Notes under the pieces: generated by a model
Database searches by the model: none
What the model saw: the letters and a program-made list of their open reading frames with translations, nothing else
Told to the model about the DNA's origin: nothing
Made by a program: the position numbers and the translations under genes
DNA from: Neospora caninum Liverpool
Taxonomy: Eukaryota > Apicomplexa > Conoidasida > Eucoccidiorida > Sarcocystidae
Assembly: GCF_000208865.1 (NCBI RefSeq)
Contig: NC_018397.1
Span: 372,001 to 436,000, forward strand
Reading direction: 5' to 3'
Length of the DNA: 64,000 bases
Shown: positions 35,006-47,200 of the stretch, one piece after another
Numbering within the stretch: the stretch's first letter is position 1
How the letters are laid out: each line of letters opens with the position of its first letter

Positions 35006-36760
35006 CTAAGCCGAAGGATCTGGAGCGAATCGCAGGTAATTTTTCCCGGAGGGGCATGCCGTCTTCTCGAAGCCTTTGGGCAGCTTTGCCTTTGCCTCCT
35101 CGTCGGAAAGAGTCGGTTGCACCATAACTTTGTCGCCGGGGAACCACCCTTCAGGGGTTGCGACGGGGTACTTCTCAGCCAGCTGAAACGTACAAACAGA
35201 TTTGCAGAACCAGATTCACACGCTGATGCCTCCCGTGCTTCTCGTGACCGCACTCAACGCGCGGGGTACTGAGCACTTTCCCGAAACGCACACAACGCCT
35301 ACGGCATCGACGCACTCTTCCGCTGCGACACACAGAGGTGAGCCGCTCCAGAGGAACAGGTCTAGTACGGCTGCGGAGCACCGGCGCTCTGAAGTGGACA
35401 GACTGACTAACGGCGCATTCATTTTGGTCGGAGGCAAACCCGGTTCAGCCGCTCTCGTACCTGCAGGCCGTCGAGCACCCTGAGAACCTCTTTGAAGTTT
35501 CTGCCCACAGTCACGGGGTAGAGGATGAGCGCCTTTACACGGCGGTCAGGCCCGATGTAGATGGCTGCGCGACATGTCACGGGAATGCCCGCTTGGTCCT
35601 TTTCTTCAGGATCCATGATGCCCAGGTCGTTCGCCAACTTGCGCTCCGGATCAGCAATGATGGGGAAGGGGAGATCGCCAGCGAGATTCGCCACGCTCAT
35701 GATATCCTTTGCCCAGTCCTGTGTTCACAAAGGTAGAACCGAGAGGGCTACCAGCAGGTGAAAAACAGCCTCTGCTGCAAACAACGGTATACGCGCTGCA
35801 GGAAAACAACGCGAACCGGTTCCTTTTTTCTTCGTCTTTAGGCGCCTTTTTGGGGGAAGCGACGCCGTCTCGCACGGCGGCTCATCAGGCTCGGGCGGTT
35901 GCATGTCCTCCGGCTAGAGAAAACGCACGCATTTGATCTGAATGTCGCGAAACGCGCCGGCGGGGGGATGGATTCCTTTTCCAACGCAGACGCGCGACGC
36001 GTCTCTCGGCAGACCTACCTTGTGGCAGGTGACGCTGTCGCAGGAGAACCCGACCAACTTGCAGTTCCTCTTTGCGAACTCTGGGGCCATCTTCGCAGCT
36101 TGCGCGAGTTCCGTCGTGCACACGGGGGTGAAATCATGGGGGTGACTGCATCCACACACACTCCTGAACAACACGAATCGATGCAGGCTCTTTTTTTCAA
36201 CACGGGGGCCCCGCCCGTTCCGTCAGGTGCTATCCATGCAGTTGAGCGCGGACACTTCACGACTCGCAGCTCTGCTGGAGTGTCCAGCTTGAGGCGTTTC
36301 GGTCCATGGTACCTTTTTTATACGAGAGAGACTTGAAGAGGACTTGTCTGTGGTCCGCGAAAATCCGCACGAACGAAACTCAGACCACCCGCCCCTGCCG
36401 TTCCTCGACCTCCTCTCGAGAACGGACACAGTGCAAAATCACTAGACGACAGCAGGTTCTCAGAATCCGTCTGCAACTCTAGCCCCGCCTCTTCGATGAG
36501 GAGTCGACTGAATCGCCCAGCACTCTGCGGCTTACTGCCCCAAAACAGATCCGACAACGGCCGCGCCTGTGGCGTTCACTCGGCTTCTGCAAGGACAGGT
36601 GGGCGAGAGCGGAAACAGGGATTCGCCTGAAGGCGCAGAGTTCCTACCTCATAAGCAGTCCCCACGAATCGCCGAGGAAGTCGTAGAGCTTCATTTTGTT
36701 GTCCGGGACACCGGAGGCATCCGCGTGGATGTCCGGGAACTTGCTGCCGAGAACCAACAT
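35006..36760 (-). CDS. PRX2: 1-Cys peroxiredoxin, PRDX6 type
   Basis: Four minus-strand exons, 36760-36648, 36145-36019, 35718-35461 and 35182-35006, all AG/GT and in phase, give 224 residues, the same length as human PRDX6. The peroxidatic site is DFTPVCTTE with Cys47; Thr44 and Arg130 complete the usual active-site trio. The segments [45 protein letters not shown] and the C-terminal arm ([19 protein letters not shown]) are diagnostic of the 1-Cys/Prx6 subfamily. It reduces hydrogen peroxide and organic hydroperoxides in the cytosol. No targeting signal is seen. GDSWG at residues 30-34 matches the PRDX6 phospholipase motif with Ser32, but the position of human His26 is Tyr26. The symbol follows the published Toxoplasma 1-Cys enzyme and is my assignment by type, not by database match. 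Confidence 0.95.
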
Positions 36761-39197
36761 GATTTGAGTTGCTCTGCTGCAGCACAAGCGTTGGACAGCG
36801 ACAAAAGTTTACACCATGAAGCGACGGGGGGGGGGGGGGGNNNNNNNNNNNNNNNNNNNNNNNNNNNNNNNNNNNNNNNNNNNNNNNNNNNNNNNNNNNN
36901 NNNNNNNNNNNNNNNNNNNNNNNNNNNNNNNNNNNNNNNNGGGGGAGGAGCAAACGGCACACTGGAGAAGAAAGAGAGCGCGTGAAAGACCCTGAGACGC
37001 CGGGCGTTTTCGTTCTGGGCTTTGTCCGACTCGCGAGACAACTGCGAGGTTGAAGCGCGAGCGTCACGTCTACACACGCACCAAAACTCTGTCGTGCGCT
37101 CCTAAGCCCTCTGGTCTAAAGAGGAGAAACGCACTGCGCTCTGACCTTGCCGTGTGGGTGAGAAACCGCGTTCCAACAGCTCCAGTGGCGAATCTCGCGT
37201 GTAAGACCTGTTGAGTCTCCTTTATTTCGCGCGACCGGCAGCGAATGGGGTTCTCAGCACGCGTGCCTTTTGGCTTACTTTTTCAGGAAAAGACGCAAGA
37301 ACCGGTTACTCTCGAAAAAAGAAGAAAAGTTACACGGCGTTCCTCAAGAAATTTCGTTCACCACAGCACGCGCTTTTTGCTGACCAGCGAACGCGAGAAG
37401 GCGCACGCGTGTGTACAGGAATCCCACGCGAGCGCGTTTCACACACTTTCAGCCGCGGCTTTTTCAAATTGTAGGTTTTTGTTGTTCCTGTGAGCGATGT
37501 TGGGTACAACCTGTGATATACAGTTCGCTCGTTGCCGCCGAAAAAAGCCGCCGTGCAACTCAAGTTGGCCACGTTCCCTCGCGTACAATTACACGAGACG
37601 AGACTGGGCCCTGTGTGACACACGTGGGGGGGACGAGGCAGCCAGCGCACGAGATGACCACACGCTTTAAAAGCTCCACGGACGATCCGCTCATTGATGC
37701 TAGCTTTGTGCCGTGGAAGTGCCAGAAACGAAAATTCGTGTGGTTTACGCTTTTGCGCCTCTGCGGTTGTTTTCGCGCACGCCTACGGGCCACTCAAATC
37801 CCAGCGACGGGCTGCTCGACATTTCCGTCGCACCTTCGCCGTTGAGCGGCAAAAAGAAGAACTCTTGACGGTACCACGCCCTTTTCCCGCTCCTTACCAA
37901 ATGACAGGCTTACGTATTTAGCTTTGTTGACGTCGTCCTAGACGCGTTGACCCGGTTGTCACCGTGCGACGCTCCTAGCATCGGCGCCATCCGGTGTCGG
38001 CATCGACTCTACCCCAGATCGGTCACCCGTGGCTACAACGATTGTAATTGGTAGATAGGAAACACATGGTCTCCAGACGTGCTTAACCCAGTTCACGTGT
38101 TCTCGAAACCAAGATAACACTATAGAATTTGGATCCGGTAAACAAAAAGACATTCAAAGTCTAAACCAGTGGCCCCACTAAAAAAAACAGCCTGGTGTGC
38201 TGGTGTCGAGCCCAGCCTTTTCTTTTCACAAGACATTGACGCGACGACAGGAATTGTCTCAGTTGGTCCCGCGTTTCCTTTGGCGGCTACAGACTGTCGA
38301 GATGCTCCACGGGCGAACAAAACGCTCGTGCGAGAGTAGCGAGGAAGGCGTGTTTCGCTCGGTCAGATAGGTAGTGGAGATCCAGGTTGTGAAAGTGACA
38401 GGGGTTAACCCTCGGTGTGCCTTAACCCCACACGGTTTGTCGCGTTTTCTCTGCACACTTCCCTTTTGGCTCGTACCAGGTCGTGCCCGCTGGAGTGTGG
38501 AGCCGCCTTGCGCGTCCACGAGATATATCAGCCTTCGGCTGCCATTTCGATTCTGTGTTTTTGCCAACATGTTTTTAAAGTTGTGACACAGGAGACACTT
38601 TGGCGCACTGACTGGAGACGCCGCGGCCCGGAAATGGGAGATAGCGGACCCAGTTCGGAAGTTACGAACCAGTGCTTCGTCCGCGACAGACGCGCGAAAC
38701 TCTACAACAACCGTGCGTTTTCCTTCACGCCTGTCAAACTGCCTACTGCTCAAAAAGATGCCCACTGAACAGTACGGGGAGAAACACCGAGAGGCAGCTG
38801 CCTTGTTTGACGCCGATGTTGCAGCACGGCTGAGACCGGAAACTTGCACGGCGGGCCGGAACAACGGAGGGAATCGCACAACAAGGAGACACCACGGAGA
38901 AATCGGAGACGCAAAAACCTCAGATTCCGCCCTTGCGCCTCTCGTATCTCTATAGGGCGCACACTGTATGGAAAAAGAAACCGTCGGGGCAACGAGCCCC
39001 GCACGTGAAAACGAGGCATGCCTTCCCTTCATGGCGCGTCACGTTGGGCATTGTCTGGTGTCTCCTCACTCCTCAACGACGTCTCTAGCCCCGTTTTCTT
39101 TGGCCCTCTTTCTGAACGCGTTCCTCCTTGCCATGCGCGTCACCGCTTCTCCCGACGCCACTCGGTTTCGGTCTACTCAAGTTGACCTTCTCTCGAA
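36761..39197. other. Spacer: promoter/5' UTR of peroxiredoxin and 3' UTR of ArfGAP
   Basis: Both flanking genes are on the minus strand. It contains a poly-G run (36829-36840), the N gap and more G (36941-36945). A minus-strand open stretch at 38259-39032 (257 codons) directly follows the ArfGAP stop, lacks domain features, and is best read as 3' UTR. Confidence 0.55.
36841..36940. other. Assembly gap (100 N) inside a G homopolymer
   Basis: One hundred N flanked by 12 G on the left and 5 G on the right. The gap probably marks an unreadable poly-G/C tract. It lies about 80-180 bases upstream of the peroxiredoxin start codon, so part of that promoter or 5' UTR is missing. Confidence 0.97.
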
Positions 39198-42040
39198 CTA
39201 GATCAGCAGCAACTCGTCCGCACTCGTCCCGGACGCTGGAGCCGGCGTAGACGGACTGGACACGCCGACCCAGCCTGCTCCAGCCCCCGCGGCGAACATC
39301 TCGTCCCTCCCAGTCCCGTTCGGTGCGCCTCCCGCGCGGCTCATTGCACCTGCCTTTGCCGTCTCCTTTTGTGGGGCCTGCACTTTGCTTGCCAGTGCAA
39401 ACGCGTCGAGGGCGTTCAGAGAAGAAAACGCGTTCTCGCTCTTCGCCGGACTCGAGGCAGAATTCCAAAGGGACTGGAAGCAAACACCACAAGGCCTCGC
39501 GCACAGTGTAACATGCACAACTATATACATATATACATATTCTGGCCAGTCGCACATAGCCTTCAAAGAGAGGAATAGGAAGACGCTCTCCTCAGTGCAT
39601 CTGTACTGAGAAGTACACCTTGGAGGAAGGGATTGCTACGACGCACGGACGCTGTGTGCCGAGCTCCGTGCGCATATGCAAAGATCTGCGAGACGCTTTT
39701 TCCGCCGTTAAACTGCGCGGTGTCTCTACACGAGAAGAGGCAGTGCCTTTTGAGCGCTTCCAAAGATTGCTCCGCCCCACACCTCCCAATGCGTGCAATT
39801 CCCCGACTTTCGCCTTACAATCTCCCCGAGTTTCATCCCGGTCAACGCGCTTGAGCCACCGGGGCCGCCGTCTCGGCTGTGGGCGTGCTCTGTCTCCGTT
39901 CGGCCCGTGGCGAGCGCAGAAGCGCCGAGAGGCGCGGTGGAGGCCTCGGAGCCGAAGAAGGCTGACCCATTCCCGCTCGGTGCGGAGTCAGAAGTCGGAA
40001 AGAAGGAATTCAGCGTGGCCGCATGCAGCGCCTGGCTTCCCCCTCGATTCTGAGACCCAGGAGACACCGAACTGGGCCAGGCTGTCGGCCAGGGCGCCGA
40101 GGCCGCGCCCGTCGCCGCAGCCGCGGTCGCGCCGTCGGGCCAGTCGGGGAGCGCCCCCAAGTCCGACGGACCTGCAGGCCCCGGCGTCGCAGAAAACGGG
40201 GCGGGATTCCCATTCGAGGACGAGCCTGCGTTAACGGGCTGCGCAGCACTCGCCAGAGCGGGAGCGCTAAAGGCTGCTGGAAAGCCTGAGAAAAAAGGAA
40301 ACAAGACCACTGGAGAGTCGACTGCGCGACTGCGTTGCACGAAAAATGGGACGGAAGGGAAGGAGAACCGCGACGCGTACACGAGGACGACAGAACGACA
40401 GGCGGCGATGGGCGAGACCAGAGGATGCAGTCGACATCTCGGTGTACGAATGCGGGAAAAGAAACAGCACTCGATTCGTTTCTCCTAAACTCTCCATCTA
40501 AGTCGCTCGACCTGTTCCTAGGTTCGCGCGAAACGTTCCACATCCTCTTTAAAACTGCGGGTTGTGACCTGTGTCTTGTCTCTTTCGTCTCTCCACCTAT
40601 CGCTCTATTCCGAGTCGCCGCGCACCTCCACAGATTGAGAACTACCTGTCTGAATCCTGAACTGCATGTCTCTCTGTGCGCCGCCCCACATCTGCGATCT
40701 TCCTTACGATCCTCCCGACCCGCCTCTCTTCTTCCAATTACATACCAGGGAAAACCGAGTTGATTTCATCCCGTGACATGTCCTCGATCGACAAAGCGAT
40801 TTCCAATCTCACACACTGCAGCTGATCAAAACTCACGCTGTCACAGCCTGCACTTGTCCAGTGTTCCTGCAGCCACCCTGCAGTCCGACGCCCCATGGGA
40901 CGCACCTTTTCCTCACCGCCACAATCCACGCGCTGGGCCATGCACACCCCAGGCATACACAGATATGTACAGTTGGAAATATGTACCTACACACACATAA
41001 ATATACATATATATATATATATATATGGGTGCATGTTTGTGTATCTTAGGGTTTGAGGGGGACTTGCCTGTGTTTGCAGGGTTGTTGTAGAGAACCGCGA
41101 TGGCCGCCTTGGCTGCTTGAACTTTCCGGTCTGCGTCCGAAGCGTTGCCCCACAGATGCGCCTCGCCTGCATCTCCTTCAGAGGCTGGCGAGGCTCCTCG
41201 CGCCGGGAAGGCGGCGCCGGGCGAAGAGGGAAAAGGCGAGGCCGGGAAGGGCGAAGGAAACGAGGCCTGCGGCGCCCCAGCAGGCAGGCCGGGCGAGTTT
41301 TCCACACCCAAAGAAGCGAAACTGTCCGTGAGGGCGACGAGACTCGCCGCGGATGCCGCCGTCGCGCGTTTGTCTGCCGATGTCCTGGCGAGAAAGAGAA
41401 AAGACGGCACGGACAGTGGACGAGCGGCGGAGACAGCGGGGCCTCCCCGACGAAAAAGAAAACACGGAAGAAAGCGTGGGAGAGGGCCTGCAATGCAAAA
41501 TACCGAGGACAAGTGAAACAGCGGAAACGAACGAAGACGCGAAACGCCAAGGCTTGTCGGCGAGGAAGAGACACGACGGGCCAAGGGGACCGAACCGAAC
41601 TGGACAGGGCGAAGACGAAGCAGAAGAAGGAACACAGGGATCAACCTGGAGAAAACACGGGACGCTTTCCCCAGCTGCCTCTCGGGTTCCTGCCTTAAGA
41701 GCGAGACGGAGACAGCTTACTTCGACTGTCTCTGCTCCTGCGAAGCGGCTTTGGGAGACGCTCTGGGGCTGCCGGCATCAGAGGACACTTCCTTCTTCTT
41801 CTTCTCTTTCTTGCTGTGGGAACCCGGAGACAAAACACAGAGTGCGCGGTACAGAGGAAATGCGCGGCTTTGAAAGACCCACAGAAAAGCGGACCCAGTT
41901 CCTCACAGCCTCACAAAGCTACCTGTGAATAGCTGTTGAGCCTCCACCCACGTAATCAGGCGCCACCTTACATGAGGCTATACAAGCACATGCATGCAAG
42001 TGCATGTGGATGTAGAACCCTATACCGCCTACAAACACAA

Positions 42041-42075
<35 letters not shown>

Positions 42076-44201
42076 TGGGTAAAGATGTTTTTAGACGTAC
42101 GCCTATGGCTACGAAAGATTCGCGGATTTGAGAGTGGGTTGACACCACGTAGGCACCGGAGAGAGGTGTGGAGATTCTGTGACTCGCAGCCTCTTTTCCG
42201 ACACGCGCAAAGTCCACGAGCGAGGTTTGTTCGCTTGTTTTACCACGAACAGCCTCGCTTGAATCCCGTCCAGCAGCCCCCTCGACCTTTGGTTCGAATC
42301 AGGACTCTCCGGGACTGAGCATCTCACCTCTTGGTTTTCTTCGCTTCGCAGGCGGAAGCCTCGCTCACGTGTCCTTCCTCCGTCGAAGGAAAGCACTGCA
42401 CGCGCGGGTCGGCACCTGCGAGAGAAGAGCACGAAATGCATTGTAGGTTTTGTAAGGCCTCACGTTTCGGTGTCTCGACACCCTCTGTCAAGGACGTCTC
42501 GGACTGCCCCACCGGGCGCTCTCGACGAGAAAGACCGCGAGACGGATCTGTGCACCTTTCTGGAAAGCCGGGACGCAAGAAGTGCCTGCACTCTGGTCTG
42601 ACGCAGTCACGCGAGAGAGGCGCATGCAGTTGCGGGGAATTGCCTTGGGCGGCTCGACAAGAACTCTACAGGAGCGCTGGGATAAGAAGACGAACCTGCT
42701 TCCACGGCCTGCCAGGGCTCGGGGAAACCTTTGGGAACGAATGATTTGCGCTCGTATTTCATTCGAATCCAATTCTCCATGGCTCTGCACAGTGCCACAT
42801 GACACGCACAGGACCACAGTCTCGGCCTGCGACTGAGTCGACCGCACGTCAGCAGGAGGAAGGAGCAAAGAGAAGCGGAAAAAAATTCCAGACAAGCGAA
42901 ACGAGAAAGTAAGGGGAGAGAGAAGAGAGAACTAAGACCGTGAAGATGAACACGTGGAAGACTGGCTGCCTTACGCGTTGTCGTCCTCTCGTGTCGCCTT
43001 TTTGTAGTCTTTGGGGAGTCTGTACTCGTAGTACGCATTTGCGATTTCGTTCCCAATGCTACGAACCGTCTGCGCAGGACGAAGAGACAACGCGGATCCA
43101 AATGACAAGAGAGACGCGCCCGACGGAATCGCGGAGCGCAGAGAAGGCGGACAGTCTCCCTCTTGTTCCGAGCGCTGCAAACGGTCTTCAGAGAAGGGAA
43201 GCAGAGCCTAGAGCAACAGAGCCTAGAGAAGTGTGAAGCGCTCAAGATGCAGGCACGGACGAGGAGAGAGCATGCAGGTAAAGAGGACGGGGAGGAGATG
43301 AAGGAGATAGGGAGGACCCAGTGGGACCAGGCAAGAGAAGACAGGTCCACGGACCAGGCGCGAGGAGCGTGGCGCACGGGAAAACCTGCTTGAAACACCA
43401 AGATCCAAACGCAGAGGACGACAAAAAGACATGTGAACCAGAGGGGAAACTCACCTCCACCCACTGCCAAGTCCAGCGATCTAGCGTGGCCGATTTCACC
43501 TTGCTGATGTGGACGCCCATCTTCCGGTGGACGCCGCTGCACTCGAGGCAAATGAAAACGCCTATACGAGGGACACACAACTCGCGCACATCTTGCTGTC
43601 CGAAAGCGCATGCAGCCTACATCTGGAGGAACGTACGCTCCCTTCCGCTTTCGTCCAGCACTGCGCCCGCAGTGCCGACCAACTCAACTCCAGCGAGACA
43701 AAGACACAGGGGACGGCGAGAGAGAGAGGGGAGATATACAAGTAGAAGGAAAGAGAGAGAGGGGAGAGTTACGGGAGGAGATAAAGCGAAGCGGAGACGT
43801 TCCACAAGTGTGGAAACGCTCACAGGGGCATGGCAGTTGCGCGCGAGCCATGCTTTTTGAGTTGCGATCGCATCCTCTCGCTGGTTCAGGCGCCGCGCTG
43901 TTGTCTCCCGTGTGTCCCTGCCTCGCAGCCTTCTTCCTGTGCCGGCGACGAGTAAAAACGGACGTTCCTTCCCGTGCACGTTTATCCTTGTGATTTGGCG
44001 CTGAGCTCGCTCACCGAGATTCACTGACGCCCATCGCGGATGCTTGGCCCCGCAGTCCGCGCAGAGTTTGTTGCCCAGTCGACTGAGGACTTCCTGCAAG
44101 GCTTCCGCGACTTGCTTCTCCCCGCCAGTCTGCTGGGGATGCACTCGCCACCCCGCGCTGCCCTGAGGCCCCGCCGGAGCGAACCCCGCCGCAGAACGCA
44201 T
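39198..44201 (-). CDS. ArfGAP-domain protein, SMAP/AGD5-like
   Basis: Nine minus-strand exons: 44201-44015, 43561-43455, 43069-42975, 42784-42696, 42415-42328, 41813-41721, 41384-41068, 40285-39819 and 39473-39198. All are in phase and give 572 residues. The ArfGAP zinc finger is Cys47-X2-Cys50-X16-Cys67-X2-Cys70, and the catalytic arginine finger is Arg75 in [25 protein letters not shown] and [13 protein letters not shown] follow, as in SMAP1/2-type GAPs. These proteins stimulate GTP hydrolysis by Arf GTPases on Golgi and endosomal membranes during coat recycling. A Lys-rich stretch (exon 6) and a Pro/Ala/Ser/Gly-rich tail of about 350 residues follow. Such tails often bind clathrin or adaptors, but no clathrin box is obvious here. 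The intron between exons 7 and 8 uses a GC donor (CAG/GCAAGT). The upstream gene is divergent. Confidence 0.9.
41001..41026. repeat. (AT)n microsatellite in ArfGAP intron 7
   Basis: AT dinucleotide run within the intron 40286-41067, close to the GC donor end of the intron on the minus strand. Confidence 0.93.
42042..42072. repeat. (AT)15 microsatellite in ArfGAP intron 5
   Basis: Uninterrupted AT dinucleotides inside the intron 41814-42327. Confidence 0.95.
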
Positions 44202-47200
44202 GTCGACGGAGAAGAGCGGAAAAAAACGAGAAAGAAGAGGAGACAAAGAGGGGGTAGGGCGAGGACAAAGACGGGGGAGAGCGAGGACGAAGAGATTGGG
44301 AAAGAGAGAGAAACAAAAAGTGAGAGCTACGGAGAAGACGAAGGCGAGAGTGTAGGGATCGGAAAAGAGCGATGGGGGGTCGGGAGTCAGGAAAGACTCC
44401 AAGTGACGCGGCGGTGAGAAAAGCGCAGAAAGCAGAGATGAAGGAGACTGAGGCTGACAAAGGCAAAGCCAGAGAGTCGATTCGAGGCGACAGGGAAGAG
44501 GCCGGCAGCGGCAAAAGAGGGACACAGGCGCGGAATTCGGAGCGGCAGACGAGCGCGAACGGGAAACTTCTGAACTTGGAGAGAGAGAGAAAGGACGAAG
44601 CAAGAGAGGAGAGCGAAGCGATAACGAGGGAGAGGTGACTTGGGGAAAGAAGGACTTGAGGGAAAGGTTAGCAGCCGTGGGAGAGCCGGCCTGAACAAGA
44701 ACGCCCGTCCGGGGTGATGGGGGGTACCGCGGTCCACCCTCACCGACCGACGGAGTCTGGTGGCGGGGAAATTCGAGAAAGTGTTTCCTTCAAACGAAAA
44801 GAAGTCAAATCCTGCCAAGAGAAGCTTTGGACAACGAGGCAAACCTAAAAAGTATGAGGAATCGCTGCGGCGTCTATTCAACTCTGGGAGCTATCCGTGT
44901 AAGCGCGACCTCAGTTGCCACAGAAGACAAAAAGCCGGCGACCGAACGTCTGTGAAGACGGCGATCGTCCGAAAGTCTCTTTCCTCGCTTCTTTCTTCCC
45001 GTCGAAAGCGTGAACTGGACGGCGCTTTAGAAGGGCCGCCGAGCGACAAACCTAGAGTCACTTGTCCCCCCTGTGGAGCTCAAACAGTGCCTCAGCCCGG
45101 TCTCTCGTCGCGACACTTCTCTCCTGGATTGGAGTCGAAAAAAGCGCCTTTTGACGCGACTTGGCGCCTGAGAAATCTGAGAACGGCGACGCCCTGTGCC
45201 TTTTCTTCGCAAAGGAGAAAAGCGTGACGAGGCGCCCGTGCCGTTGGGTCCGCGCGGTGAAGCCGCTCTGCGCCTCGGGCCCGACCGTGGAAAGGCAGTA
45301 CGCGAGAGAAAGCCGCAAAAACACAAGTCCCTCAATCAAAAGAAGCCTTCGATGTCACCTCGGCGGGAGGCTGGAAAAACGGAAAAAGAGACGGACCTCA
45401 CCTCGGCTGTCTGACGCTGTGTCACCTCCGCAACCACCCCCCCTGCTGCTTGGTCGGCGACGCTCCCCCACTTAAAGACGCGTGGCAACAGAGAAAAAGT
45501 GTCGGTCTCTTTCGCGCGCTCGAATTCCCCTCGTGAGACTTGAGGTTTCCCGACTCTGCCGAAGACGCAAAGGTACGGGGAACTGGTAAGCCGTCTCCAC
45601 CTCTCAGCCGCGAAAACGGGAAGTGCTTCTCTTCGCCAGACGAGAAAGGGAGTTGGCCAAACGCGCTCGCCAAGTCGCAGATCGCAGAAGGCTCTCGCGT
45701 TAAGAGGAAGTCGCTGACTGGCGAGAGCCGAAAACTGCGCGGTGTGCTTGTCTTGTGCGCGGCCGGAACCGCTGGGAAGACAGCTCGGCACCCTGAGCTC
45801 CCGCGCCGTCGTGGAGAAAATTTTAAACGGGACCAGAGAAAAAAACATATTTCTTCGAATCATCATCGGCAATGGCTGGAAGCATTCGAGTTCGGCGGGG
45901 GGGAGGTTTGAGAGGCGTGACACCAGGCGTTGGGGGCTGTACGTCCAGGTCACATGTGTCAGTGAAACCAGAGTTTAGGGGAGAGGCAAATGGATAAAGT
46001 AATGCGTGACTTTTCAGCAGCAACAAAGAGGGGGGAAGCCGTTGAGCGAGGCGACGAGCGCCAAATGGTCGGCGCGCGGCAGAAGAAGCGCCGGCGGGCT
46101 CCTGGGCACAGCTCGCCTTGATACCTACACCGGAGAATACACAGGCCGGGAGAGTTCGAGTAGGCAACACCGAGAGAGGAAAGTTTACAAACGAAACAAA
46201 GTTGCGCTTTGTCGCGACCCCGCGCAAACGCCGAGAGCATCGTAGGGGCGTTTTCTGGACGTCTGTGGAGGACCTCAGCGGTTCCCCAACAGATGCGTTC
46301 GGCAGGCCTGTTTCTGTCACTGGTCTCTTTTACCCAGACACCCCCGAGCACAGCGCCGGGGAGTTCTGCACTGTCCGGAAGGATGGGTACGATTTGCTCC
46401 TTTCGGACGGAAAAGCGAAAGGCACGCAGGCTCGACAGAACACAGCGTGCTTCTACACGTTAGCTAGAGAAGTTTTGAGGGTTGTCACAGAGACAGCAGT
46501 GGGTGTAGTTGAGGATGCTGGCGTACAGTTCAGAGACTTCGTTTTCGATGGCGCGCTTCCTCAGGCCATTTCTCGCAGTACCGCTGTTTTGTGTCCTCAA
46601 GGGGACCACTTTCTTTCATGAGGAGACTACCACACTGGATATCATGATACTCGTACCGCTTGTATACAAATGCTGGTGCTCCAAGTATTTTTACGGTGCA
46701 CTCCACTATACTTAAAACGCACTCAGCATGGCCATGAAAAGCGTCTGTGCGTTTTTCTGACGGCCCCTTTCACTCAGACGCGTGGAAAGACGCCACAGGC
46801 AAACGCGGTGTGGCTTCAGGCATTTTGTAAGTTCACAAACCTTGCCACTGCCGGTGTCACCGCTGACCACGCAGAAGAAAACGTTCAAGTTCAGGCTCCC
46901 CTCGTGAGGAAAAGTTCCCGGGACTTCTGAATGGGGAAGATCGTCGCAGAGGAGTAAGCGCCAGCACTGAAACGGAGGACACAGACTCGAGCTCCCCGCT
47001 CGCCGAGGAACGCGACGCCCCCTTCTAAAGGGGTAAAAACCCCTCTATTTCCTGATGTCTACAGATGTTTGGAACGTACCAAATCTCTCCTTACCCACCT
47101 CTAAGCAGTTGCAGGTATCCCTCTAGCTTAACCAGAGCGATTTCACGCTTCCTTTTCGCTTCGGTTGCAGAGCGTTATAACGTTGAACCTACCTCGCTGC

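Noticed and set aside
38259..39032. Minus-strand frame of 257 codons just past the ArfGAP stop
   Set aside because: It sits where the ArfGAP 3' UTR should be, has no domain, and is Arg/Ser-rich as expected by chance.
42285..42310. GGTTCGAATC, like a tRNA T-loop
   Set aside because: The flanks do not form a T-stem, and no D-arm, anticodon arm or acceptor stem could be drawn around it.
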